Origin: an uncultured Clostridia bacterium
GTDB lineage: Bacteria > Bacillota > Clostridia > Christensenellales > Pumilibacteraceae
Assembly: GCA_947627075.1 (NCBI GenBank)
Contig: CANQUR010000029.1
Location: 1-13,521 of the forward strand
DNA: 13,521 nt
Direction of reading: 5' to 3'
The notes under the pieces were generated by a model. It was not told the DNA's origin and ran no database searches. It saw only the letters and a list, made by a program, of their open reading frames with translations. A program made the position numbers and the translations under genes. How positions within the stretch are numbered: position 1 is the stretch's first letter; each line of letters starts with the position of its first letter. This document shows positions 7,526 to 13,514 of the stretch, in pieces.

Positions 7526-8751
7526 CCCGGGTAACAAAAATCATATTTTCGGAGCTCAAGTTCCTTTTTCGCTCGATAGCGCTTATAGGGACTATTTTGG
7601 TGTTGTTTATAGCGGCTCTGCTGTCGGTCATATCGGTGCTTATCGATATACCCGACGGATTTTACAGCGGCTTAAACGATATGTACAATTTCAACACATT
7701 GACCGTTAGCGATATCGATCTGGACACGGCGACGGAGCACGGCGGAGAGCCGATATACGGCACAAAATACGGTATAACGCAATACTCTACGATAATATCG
7801 AATAAACAGATCAACTCCACCCCTTCTACGTATGCAATCAGCGAAGAAAATGCGATAAATCAAGAGCCTACGTTCACTCTCAAAATTTATATGTTGACCG
7901 GCGAAGGCATAGAGCTGATGGAAAAATACTCGCAAGCCGTAACAAAAGGCAGACTTCCCAAAGAAAACGGAGAAATGCTCATAAATTCGGACACGGCGGA
8001 AAGGATAGGCGCGACCATAGGCAGCGAGGTGAGCTTTTCGCCCGACGGCTCCTATGTCGATCCCGATGATAAGATCGACCTCTCGGAAGTCGAGGAAATG
8101 AAATTTACCGTAGTGGGCATCTCCGATTATACAAAAATATACAACTACAAAAATCGACATTCCAACGAGGTCCCCATACCCGCGGCGCATATCTATCTCG
8201 TTTCGGACGTTTCGCAATTCGACGTGCTGTGCATGAATTTCGACGACTCCAAAACATTACACGGCGAATACAGATATTTTATGAAGCTCGGCAAAGATTG
8301 CAAGCCTAACGACCTCTCGTCATACGAGATGATAGATACGGCGGTAGCCTTTTTCGGTGCAGTGACGGCGGTACTCGGCATAATGGTCGTCTTTATCATA
8401 TATTCGCTTATAGCCATTTTTTATAGGCAACGCAAGGGAATGATATGCCGACTGAAGCTCTTCGGCGCGACCGACAAGCAGATCGGATTTATCTATTGCT
8501 CCATAACGGTAACGCTCATATTGTTGGGAGTAGCGATAGGCTCATTGATAGCGATAGCGTTCAATTCCTACTTCATCGGACTATGCGGGAGCCTGTTCGA
8601 CACGATAAGTTCCAACTTCGTATCGCATTTCCGACCTATCGTTCAAGCCATAGTATTCATCATATTGTCGCTGTTTACCATAGGAATTTTCATCGTATTC
8701 GATAAAAGGATAAAGAACACTTCCATATCCGCGGAGGTGCGCTATGAATAA
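7522..8751 (+). CDS. FtsX-like ABC transporter permease, first subunit
   Basis: A 409-residue permease with the MacB/FtsX layout. One N-terminal helix (about 17-41) is followed by a large extracytoplasmic domain (about 45-270), then three helices (about 274-300, 326-348 and 375-398). The cytoplasmic loop RLKLFGATDKQIG (310-322) matches the coupling loop of the family (usually K-LGAS-QI), which contacts the ATPase. The external part has features common in MacB-like domains, including KGRLPKENGEMLINSDTAERIG and FTVVGISDY. Its start overlaps the ATPase gene by 4 bases and its end overlaps the second permease gene by 8 bases, so all three are one operon and probably form a heterodimeric permease with an ATPase dimer. 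Confidence 0.9.
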   Translation: MTRVTKIIFSELKFLFRSIALIGTILVLFIAALLSVISVLIDIPDGFYSGLNDMYNFNTLTVSDIDLDTATEHGGEPIYGTKYGITQYSTIISNKQINSTPSTYAISEENAINQEPTFTLKIYMLTGEGIELMEKYSQAVTKGRLPKENGEMLINSDTAERIGATIGSEVSFSPDGSYVDPDDKIDLSEVEEMKFTVVGISDYTKIYNYKNRHSNEVPIPAAHIYLVSDVSQFDVLCMNFDDSKTLHGEYRYFMKLGKDCKPNDLSSYEMIDTAVAFFGAVTAVLGIMVVFIIYSLIAIFYRQRKGMICRLKLFGATDKQIGFIYCSITVTLILLGVAIGSLIAIAFNSYFIGLCGSLFDTISSNFVSHFRPIVQAIVFIILSLFTIGIFIVFDKRIKNTSISAEVRYE

Positions 8752-10069
8752 GAAATCGAATGGTCAAAGCCTGTTCAAGATAGCATTACGCAACATAAGA
8801 GCGTATATGTGGATGAACGCAAAGCTTTGCTTTACATTCGCTTGCCTTGCCTTTTTGATATGCCTGTTTACGGCATACAACTCCTCGATAAACGAGCGAA
8901 GGGACACTGTGGAGCACGAAAAGATCTCCTCCAACTATATTTGTACTCAAACCGTAAATACATACAATGCGTTCAAAGAAATATGCGTCGACGGTATCGC
9001 TCATGAGGACAAATACAAAGCAAAAAACTTTGCCACCGAAATAAAAAAGCTTTACGGCTGGACAGGAAACGAATTGTACACCTCGTACATCACGCTTATG
9101 ATAGACGACGAAGAATATCACGCGTCAACGAAGTACTCTAACATATCCGTAAGTTGTGTCACCGATCCGGAGGACGGCTTCTTTTACGAATATGATAATA
9201 TTGAACTCAAACAGCGATTCGGAAAGGACGATCCGTATATCGCGGGCAACAGACCGCTCGAAGCAAACGAGATAGCAATTTCGGAAAATGTGCTCGAAGC
9301 TTTCGAACTAACTCCGAGCGACGTCATGGGCAAAGAGATCTCGGTGTATCTTAAACCCAAAACGAATGACGAAAGCAATTCTATCCTACTCTTTACCGCC
9401 AAAACGAGCGGCGTGATCGCAAAGGAAGTAGCTTCGCTTACGGGACGCAAAAGCATATCGTCGTCGCATCCGGGATTTTTGTTCAATCTCAACAATGCCC
9501 TATTCAATTCCAAATACAATACGGTATATAGAATGTATCTGAATTTTTGGCCGAACGAAGAAATGGCGCTCGAATGGCTCGAAAAGTACGGCGGTGCCTA
9601 TGTCGGAACAGGCAGCGTCAAAACCATAAACAATTTGGACAATATAAAGGTGCTGGGCGGCAATCTTTATGTGATAATAGGTTGCGCTTTGTTTATAGGC
9701 TTGATACTGACCATCGTCTTGATGATAGATAAATACGTAAAGGTATTTTCGCGCTTTGGCGGAATAATGCTGACATTGGGGCTTAAACAGAATAGGCTGT
9801 CCACTCTCCTTTTTGTTCAATTACTTTTGCTTTGCATAATAGCTATTCCCGTGTCATTCGTGCTTACCTGCGTCGGGTATGAAGTCATCACGGGAATAAT
9901 AACAATGATAACAAACATTTCGCTGTACATTTCTATCGCACAACTACTCGCGCTGTTTATAATGGCGATCGGAATAGTCGTAGCGATAGCCATGACGGTA
10001 TTCGTTTATATGATCTTGCGCCTTCGCCGCAAGACGATAAAACAATTGCTTGTGACCGTCACCGATTGA
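8744..10069 (+). CDS. FtsX-like ABC transporter permease, second subunit
   Basis: A 441-residue partner of the preceding permease with the same topology: a helix at about 26-46, an external domain (about 50-300), then three helices (about 307-329, 352-373 and 393-423). The coupling loop is FGGIMLTLGLKQNRLS (about 336-351). The external domain differs in sequence from the first subunit and is more acidic and charged, so this is a distinct subunit rather than a recent duplicate; it keeps the family phrase NRPLEANEIAISENVLEAF. The ATG at 8744 lies inside the end of the previous gene, after GGAGGTG at 8733-8739. A Lys/Arg-rich tail ends the protein. The palindrome at 10097-10133 follows after 27 bases. 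Confidence 0.88.
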   Translation: MNKKSNGQSLFKIALRNIRAYMWMNAKLCFTFACLAFLICLFTAYNSSINERRDTVEHEKISSNYICTQTVNTYNAFKEICVDGIAHEDKYKAKNFATEIKKLYGWTGNELYTSYITLMIDDEEYHASTKYSNISVSCVTDPEDGFFYEYDNIELKQRFGKDDPYIAGNRPLEANEIAISENVLEAFELTPSDVMGKEISVYLKPKTNDESNSILLFTAKTSGVIAKEVASLTGRKSISSSHPGFLFNLNNALFNSKYNTVYRMYLNFWPNEEMALEWLEKYGGAYVGTGSVKTINNLDNIKVLGGNLYVIIGCALFIGLILTIVLMIDKYVKVFSRFGGIMLTLGLKQNRLSTLLFVQLLLLCIIAIPVSFVLTCVGYEVITGIITMITNISLYISIAQLLALFIMAIGIVVAIAMTVFVYMILRLRRKTIKQLLVTVTD

Positions 10070-10096
10070 AAAACGGCGTGTAAAAGGCTCAACTTG

Positions 10097-10135
10097 ATAT
10101 GCCCCCAAAAGTGTCTAACTTTTGGGGGCATATTT
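10097..10135 (+). terminator. 16-bp perfect palindrome; terminator or IS-end remnant
   Basis: Bases 10097-10112 (ATATGCCCCCAAAAGT) pair perfectly with 10118-10133 around a GTCTA loop, followed by only TT and then C. The position, 27 bases after the last ABC gene, suits a terminator, and the strong stem could serve both directions. The core CCCCCAAAAG...CTTTTGGGGG with TCTAAC resembles inverted-repeat ends of IS3-family elements as I remember them, so it may be a mobile-element remnant used as a terminator. Confidence 0.6.
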
Positions 10136-10267
10136 CGAAGCCCTTTTTGCTTTGTAAGTCCTAAACAAAGTTGTTTCACATTTGACAAGCATAATCGGTA
10201 ATGTGTCCAAATCAATTTTTTGCTACGTAGCGCATAGCGGTTACTCCTAAATTTTTTTCTTAAACTA

Positions 10268-10296
10268 TTGACTTTTTTTCGATTTAGGTATATACT
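10268..10296 (+). promoter_or_regulatory. promoter of the toxin-antitoxin operon with palindrome over the -10
   Basis: TTGACT (10268-10273) and TATACT (10291-10296) are 17 bases apart. The 8-bp palindrome GTATATAC (10288-10295) covers the -10 and is a candidate site for autorepression by the AbrB-type antitoxin, a common arrangement in toxin-antitoxin operons. A second palindrome, GCTACGTAGC, lies at 10222-10231, farther upstream. The start codon at 10344 is preceded by GAGGTG (10333-10338). Confidence 0.7.
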
Positions 10297-10343
10297 ATAA
10301 GTAAAGAAAATAAAGCAATCTTTACATTTAGTGAGGTGTCATT

Positions 10344-10592
10344 ATGGTAGAAATTACAAGAATATCTTCAAAAGGTCAGGTCACTATTCCCATAGAACTG
10401 CGCAAATATCTTAACTTGCCCGAAGGCAGCAAGGTCGCATTTGTCCTTGATGAAAAAACGGGACGAGTATATATTGCCAATTCTTCTATGCTTGCCTTAA
10501 AAGAAGTTCAGACCGCTTTCGAGGGCGAAGCCGAAAAGTTAGGTATTCGTGACGAATCCGATGTCGCCGCCTTCCTCAAAAGCGCGAGGTAA
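10344..10592 (+). CDS. AbrB/MazE-type antitoxin
   Basis: An 82-residue protein with an N-terminal SpoVT-AbrB swapped-hairpin DNA-binding domain (residues 1-47). Its signature is ITRISSKGQVTIPIELRKYLNLPEGSKVAFVLDE. Residues 50-82 are a helical, acidic tail, expected to wrap and neutralise the toxin. In such modules the antitoxin also represses its own promoter. The PIN toxin gene begins 6 bases after its stop, so the two are cotranscribed. A near-identical fragment of this gene (residues 43-82) recurs at 13248-13371. Confidence 0.9.
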   Translation: MVEITRISSKGQVTIPIELRKYLNLPEGSKVAFVLDEKTGRVYIANSSMLALKEVQTAFEGEAEKLGIRDESDVAAFLKSAR

Positions 10593-10598
10593 CATGAT

Positions 10599-10994
10599 AT
10601 GCGTGTTATGGTAGATACCAACGTGTTGTTCTCGGCTATCCTTTTTCCCGAAGGTAAAGCCGCCAAAGCACTACATAAATGTCTCCTGCTTTATGAACTC
10701 GTCATTCCGTCCTATGTTATTGACAAACTAAAAAACGTAATACAAAGAAAATTGCCCGATAAATCCAAAGATATAGACTTGTTTTTGTCTAAACTATCTT
10801 TCGACCTTGTCTATACTCCCACCGAAATCAAGGAGGGATTATTCAAGATCCGTGACAAAAAGGACTACCCTATCCTATATACCGCTATCATTGAAAATGT
10901 CGATGTCCTTATTTCCGGCGATAAAGATTTTGCAGATACTGAAGTCGAGTATCCCGAAATCCTGACCCCCGCCGAATTTATAGAACGCTACTGA
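10599..10994 (+). CDS. PIN-domain toxin (putative ribonuclease)
   Basis: A 131-residue PIN-fold protein, resembling the COG1569-type 'putative toxin component' group that pairs with AbrB-like antitoxins. Such toxins are Mg2+/Mn2+-dependent RNases that slow growth when the antitoxin is lost. The acidic metal site is visible: Asp6 in VDTNVLFSAIL, Asp89 in RDKKDYPIL and Asp108/Asp110 in LISGDKDF. The second acidic position, usually Glu in an E-L-x-x-V helix, appears to be Asp42 (VIDKLKNVI). Full length suggests an intact toxin. GAGGT at 10586-10590 sits at the end of the antitoxin gene and serves as its ribosome binding site. A strong terminator follows the stop by 6 bases. The first 14 codons recur in the broken copy at 13378. 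Confidence 0.9.
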   Translation: MRVMVDTNVLFSAILFPEGKAAKALHKCLLLYELVIPSYVIDKLKNVIQRKLPDKSKDIDLFLSKLSFDLVYTPTEIKEGLFKIRDKKDYPILYTAIIENVDVLISGDKDFADTEVEYPEILTPAEFIERY

Positions 10995-11000
10995 TACTTG

Positions 11001-11030
11001 CGCCGTTACTCAATAGGTAACGGCGTTTTT
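11001..11030 (+). terminator. intrinsic terminator of the toxin-antitoxin operon
   Basis: CGCCGTTAC (11001-11009) pairs perfectly with GTAACGGCG (11017-11025) around a 7-base loop and is followed by TTTTT. It lies directly after the toxin stop codon. Confidence 0.92.
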
Positions 11031-11107
11031 ACTGTCATTTTGAAGTTCTTCATTCTCAAAAGCCTATAAATCTTATAAGGTCTTGTAACTTACTATATTG
11101 CCTATTG

Positions 11108-11154
11108 CCTTAACTTTTTGGGGTGTCAGATTCCGAAGCTTTTTTGCTCTGCTT
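11108..11154 (+). repeat. imperfect repeat of the 10116-10160 segment
   Basis: The segment beginning TTAACTTTTTGGGGTGTCAG and continuing through TTCCGAAGC and TTTTTTGCTCTG matches, with small gaps, the right half of the palindrome at 10097-10133 plus its flank (TAACTTTTGGGGGCATAT, TTCGAAGCCC, TTTTTGCTTTG). The two copies are about 1 kb apart and bracket the toxin-antitoxin operon. The AACTTTTTGGGG core resembles IS3-family ends. No transposase gene remains nearby. Confidence 0.5.
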
Positions 11155-11194
11155 AATGAATGCCTGATTTGTAATTTTTGGCTTTTCTTACCCT

Positions 11195-12958
11195 TTATTT
11201 TTGCCAGACGACTATTTCGCCATAATTGTTATAGTGATAGTAGTTGTTTTCGGCATTATAATCGTCGCTTAACTTCGGATCGTTTGCCGAATAGTAGTAC
11301 CTTGTCGCGGAAGTGAGAGGATTATTGTCAGAATATATTTCTATTTCATCCCATTCCTTTGCCGTACCGTGAAAGTATACGTTTTGTAAGTTATCGCAAT
11401 TCATGAACGTTTCATTTCCTATGTTCGTTACGCTACTCGGTATCTCTATGCTTGTTAAACTGCTGCAATCCTCGAACGCTCCCCACCCTATGCTCGTTAC
11501 ACTACTCGGTATCTCTATGCTTGTTAAACTACTGCAACCATAGAACGCAACACTTCCTATGCTCGTTACACTACTCGGTATCTCTATACTTGTTATGCTT
11601 TCGCAATCCTCGAATGCATTCATAATAAACTTTGTGCTTTCGGAAATCTCACATTCGGTTATGTCGGTGTTTATAGCTTCTACCAAAACAAGATATTTAT
11701 TATCTTTATTCCCCAAATACTTCGCATTATTATATGTATTATATTGTAAGCTTGTGCAACCATCGAACGCAAAATCTCCTATGCTCGTTACGCTACTCGG
11801 AATCTCTATACTTGTTAAACTACTGCAACCACTGAACGCATCTTTTCCTATGCTGTCACCACACGTTATTATTACTTTTTTTATGTTTCTTTTAGGTATA
11901 GAATCTATTGCATACGTAGGTATAGTTGCTTCTTCTATAGGACAACCATAGAACGCATCTTCTCCTATGCTCGTTACGCTACTCGGGATCTCTATGTTTG
12001 TTAAGCTATTGCACCCATAGAACGCTCCATACCCTATGCTCGTTACGCTGTCCGGGAGCTCTATGCTTGTTAAACTACTGCAACCACTGAACGCACCAGC
12101 CCCTATAAACTTAGTGCTTTCGGGAATTTCACATACGGTTATATCGGCGTTTATAGCTTCTACCAAAACAAGATATTCATTATCTTTATTTCCCAAATAC
12201 TTCGCATTATTATACGTATTATATTGTAAGCTTTCGCAACCACTGAACGCATAATCTCCTATGTTCGTTACGCTGTTCGGGATCTCTATGTTTGTTAAAC
12301 TGCTACAATCCTCGAACGCTCTCTCTCCTATGCTCGTTAAGCTACTCGGGAGCTCTATGCTTGTTAAGCTACTGCAATCCTCGAACGCACCAATTCCTAT
12401 GCTCGTTACGCTGTTCGAGATCTCTATGTTTGTTAAACTGATACAATCCCTGAACGCTTCAACCCCTATGCTTGTTACGCTATTCGGGATCTCTATGCTT
12501 GTTATGCTTTCGCAACCATAGAACGCACCAATTCCTATGCTCGTTACACTGTTCGGTATTTCTACATTTGTTATGCTTTCGCAACAAAAGAACGCCTCAT
12601 CCCCTATGCTCGTTACGCTACTCGGGATCTCTATGTTTGTTAAACTGCTACAACTCCTGAACGCTTCAACCCCTATGCTCGTTACACTGTTCGGTATTTC
12701 TACGCTTGTTATGCTAAAGCAATACTTGAACGCTCCATACCCTATGCTCGTTACAGCCTTATTATTATAAGTGGCGGGGATCACAATTTCGGTTTCTGTA
12801 CATGAACCTATACCTGTTACTATGTAAGAATCCGTTATTTCGTCATAATCGTATGCCAATCCTTCGAATGGCTTTTTTTCACTGCCATTGTTGCACGCCG
12901 TCATGACCGTAAGTGCGCATATCAGCATCAGCGCAACCAAAATAAATCTTTTTTTCAT
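11195..12958 (-). CDS. BspA-type leucine-rich repeat (LRR_5) surface lipoprotein
   Basis: A 587-residue exported protein. It starts with a lipoprotein signal peptide: KKRF, a hydrophobic run and TVMTAC with the acylated cysteine at 22, followed by an Asn/Gly/Ser-rich linker. From about residue 68 to 540 there are 17 repeats of the TpLRR/BspA type, mostly 23 residues, with consensus SSLTSIEIPSSVTSIGxxAF followed by two variable residues and Cys. Two longer modules (LQYNTYNNAKYLGNKDN onward) and one irregular module interrupt the array. The C-terminal cap (FHGTAKEWDEI, RYYYSANDP) is typical of these proteins. Family members are surface binding proteins, often adhesins; a specific ligand cannot be inferred. 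There is no LPXTG anchor; attachment is by lipid. AAAAAGGAG at 12967-12975 fits the ATG at 12958. A structured leader precedes it. No terminator is evident after the stop. Confidence 0.92.
   Translation of the reverse strand: MKKRFILVALMLICALTVMTACNNGSEKKPFEGLAYDYDEITDSYIVTGIGSCTETEIVIPATYNNKAVTSIGYGAFKYCFSITSVEIPNSVTSIGVEAFRSCSSLTNIEIPSSVTSIGDEAFFCCESITNVEIPNSVTSIGIGAFYGCESITSIEIPNSVTSIGVEAFRDCISLTNIEISNSVTSIGIGAFEDCSSLTSIELPSSLTSIGERAFEDCSSLTNIEIPNSVTNIGDYAFSGCESLQYNTYNNAKYLGNKDNEYLVLVEAINADITVCEIPESTKFIGAGAFSGCSSLTSIELPDSVTSIGYGAFYGCNSLTNIEIPSSVTSIGEDAFYGCPIEEATIPTYAIDSIPKRNIKKVIITCGDSIGKDAFSGCSSLTSIEIPSSVTSIGDFAFDGCTSLQYNTYNNAKYLGNKDNKYLVLVEAINTDITECEISESTKFIMNAFEDCESITSIEIPSSVTSIGSVAFYGCSSLTSIEIPSSVTSIGWGAFEDCSSLTSIEIPSSVTNIGNETFMNCDNLQNVYFHGTAKEWDEIEIYSDNNPLTSATRYYYSANDPKLSDDYNAENNYYHYNNYGEIVVWQK
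11625..11780 (-). repeat. higher-order repeat, copy B (partner at 12105-12260)
   Basis: This segment encodes the 43-residue module with LQYNTYNNAKYLGNKDNKYL and the flanking LRR units. It is about 92% identical (10 differences in 120 bases over 11641-11760) to the segment exactly 480 bp upstream in the gene. The module boundary KFIMNAFEDC is one residue shorter than in the partner (KFIGAGAFSGC). Confidence 0.85.
12105..12260 (-). repeat. higher-order repeat, copy A (partner at 11625-11780)
   Basis: Partner of the copy at 11625-11780, at a constant offset of 480 bp (160 codons), which points to segmental duplication inside the LRR gene rather than independent expansion of single units. Confidence 0.85.
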
Positions 12959-12995
12959 CCTTTTTTCTCCTTTTTATAAAAATTTTTTGGATACC

Positions 12996-13022
12996 AAAAA
13001 TGCCGCCCCAAACGGAACGACA
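12996..13022 (-). terminator. intrinsic terminator/attenuator in the LRR gene leader
   Basis: In minus-strand RNA, UGUCGUUCC (13022 to 13014) pairs with GGGGCGGCA (13009 to 13001) over nine positions using three G-U wobbles, with a GUUU loop, followed by UUUUU (13000 to 12996). The wobbles would be A/C mismatches on the plus strand, so only minus-strand RNA folds well. It lies 38 bases before the LRR start codon, where it would block the gene unless prevented. GCGGAA (13044 to 13039) can pair with UUCCGU (13017 to 13012), a possible antiterminator. Confidence 0.6.
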
Positions 13023-13048
13023 TTGTAAAAATACTCAATTCCGCTTGT

Positions 13049-13149
13049 TGCGACACATTTACATTAATCTGATATGAGCATTATGTAATGCGAAAAAGTG
13101 CATCTCTACCATGAGAGTATGCTCCAAATCAGATTAAATATGTATCGCA
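13049..13149 (-). ncRNA. structured leader RNA of the LRR lipoprotein gene, unknown class
   Basis: Read on the minus strand, UGCGAUACAU (13149 to 13140) pairs with AUGUGUCGCA (13058 to 13049), including one G-U that would be a C/A mismatch on the plus strand. UUAAUCUGAU (13137 to 13128) pairs with AUCAGAUUAA (13073 to 13064), and GAGCAU (13124 to 13119) with AUGCUC (13081 to 13076). Two hairpins, CUCU/AGAG and AUGC/GCAU, branch inside, giving a three-way junction. A competing hairpin GCAUU/AAUGC (13091-13087 with 13082-13078) shares bases with the inner stem. It starts where transcription from the promoter at 13156-13184 should begin and is followed by a terminator. I do not recognise it as a known riboswitch; a MITE-like inverted repeat is the main alternative. 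Confidence 0.55.
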
Positions 13150-13155
13150 TTTACA

Positions 13156-13184
13156 ATATTAGACCTTTTTGCAACAAAAGTCAA
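13156..13184 (-). promoter_or_regulatory. minus-strand promoter for the LRR gene
   Basis: On the minus strand, TTGACT (13184 to 13179) and TAATAT (13161 to 13156, a 4/6 match to TATAAT) are 17 bases apart. The predicted start, about 7 bases further on, falls near 13149, exactly at the 5' base of the structured leader. No better promoter is visible between here and the LRR start codon. Confidence 0.55.
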
Positions 13185-13247
13185 CAATTTTATTGGTACT
13201 TAACGAAAAAAACCGATCAAAACAAAAAAAGCTCCGTGCGGAATATG

Positions 13248-13371
13248 ATATATTGCCAATTCTTCTATGCTTGCCTTAAAAGAAGTTCAGACCGCTTTCG
13301 AGGGCGAAGCCGAAAAGTTAGGTATTCGCGACGAATCCGATGTCGCCACCTTCCTCAAAAGCGCGAGATAA
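13248..13371 (+). pseudogene. truncated copy of the AbrB-type antitoxin gene
   Basis: The 171 bases 13248-13418 match 10469-10639 at a constant offset of 2779 with only three differences, all transitions. The antitoxin part covers residues 43-82, starting at YIANSSMLALKEV; the whole AbrB DNA-binding domain and start are missing. Of the three changes, one gives Ala to Thr near residue 76; the others are silent (Arg codon CGT/CGC, and AGG/AGA before the stop). With no promoter, start or DNA-binding domain it cannot make a functional antitoxin. Confidence 0.92.
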
Positions 13372-13377
13372 CATGAT

Positions 13378-13485
13378 ATGCGTGTTATGGTAGATACCAA
13401 CGTGTTGTTCTCGGCTATTTTTATATTTTTCTCCTTTTTTCTTGACAATGCCAATTATATGTATTATAATATTGTCAAATCGTGA
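13378..13485 (+). pseudogene. truncated copy of the PIN toxin gene
   Basis: The copy keeps the toxin start and its first 14 codons (MRVMVDTNVLFSAI), still preceded by GAGAT in place of GAGGT. Homology stops at 13418, and the frame then runs through unrelated A/T-rich DNA to a TGA at 13483-13485, giving 35 codons. Only one of the catalytic acidic residues (Asp6) remains, so no nuclease can be produced. Its end runs into the promoter at 13442. Confidence 0.9.
13442..13470 (+). promoter_or_regulatory. consensus promoter for a gene beyond the window
   Basis: A perfect TTGACA (13442-13447) and a perfect TATAAT (13465-13470) are 17 bases apart, with transcription expected near 13477, inside the repeat cluster described next. 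Confidence 0.85.
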
Positions 13486-13511
13486 TTGGTCAAATCGTGA
13501 TTTGACCAATC
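13471..13511 (+). promoter_or_regulatory. operator-like nested inverted and direct repeats
   Basis: GATTGGTCAAATC (13484-13496) and GATTTGACCAATC (13499-13511) form a perfect 13-bp inverted repeat around GT. GTCAAATCGTGATT occurs twice, at 13474 and 13489 (15-bp step). In addition TTGACAAT (13442-13449, on the -35) and ATTGTCAA (13471-13478) form an 8-bp inverted repeat spanning the promoter. The recurring half-site is GTCAAAT/TTGAC. The layout is typical of a repressor that blocks the promoter, probably encoded by the adjacent gene; MarR-, TetR- or Rrf2-like regulators are possible but not determinable. As RNA the 13-bp hairpin could also form just before the Shine-Dalgarno. Confidence 0.7.
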
Positions 13512-13514
13512 TTC

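Larger units (their letters stand above)
11390..12755 (-). repeat. tandem 69-bp LRR-coding repeats
   Basis: The LRR array is visible in DNA as about 17 imperfect units of 69 bp. On the plus strand each reads roughly CCTATGCTCGTTACGCTACT, then CGGGATCTCTATGCTTGTTA, then AACTGCTGCAA and a variable stretch ending GAACGC. Units stay in frame, and many differ by only a few bases, so unit gain and loss by slippage or recombination is expected. Confidence 0.85.

Noticed and set aside
7672..8217. 181-codon minus-strand frame inside the first permease gene
   Set aside because: Tyr/Arg-rich shadow translation, no start signals, opposite to a well supported permease domain.
11390..12755. Regularly spaced repeats suggesting a CRISPR array
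   Set aside because: Units are 69 bp, contiguous and diverged throughout, keep reading frame and encode LRRs; there are no unique spacers or cas genes.
11559..12770. Several plus-strand frames of 60-130 codons with repeated MLVTLLGISMLVKLLQ-like sequence
   Set aside because: They are the complement of the in-frame 69-bp LRR repeats; periodicity explains their openness, and the minus-strand product has signal peptide, LRRs and cap.
12984..13000. TTTTTGG/CCAAAAA hairpin in the LRR leader
   Set aside because: Very A/T-rich with a 3-base loop; it shares its T run with the better-supported terminator at 12996-13022.
13318..13509. 63-codon minus-strand frame at the window end
   Set aside because: Antisense to the toxin-antitoxin fragment and the promoter/operator region; no ribosome binding site or motif.
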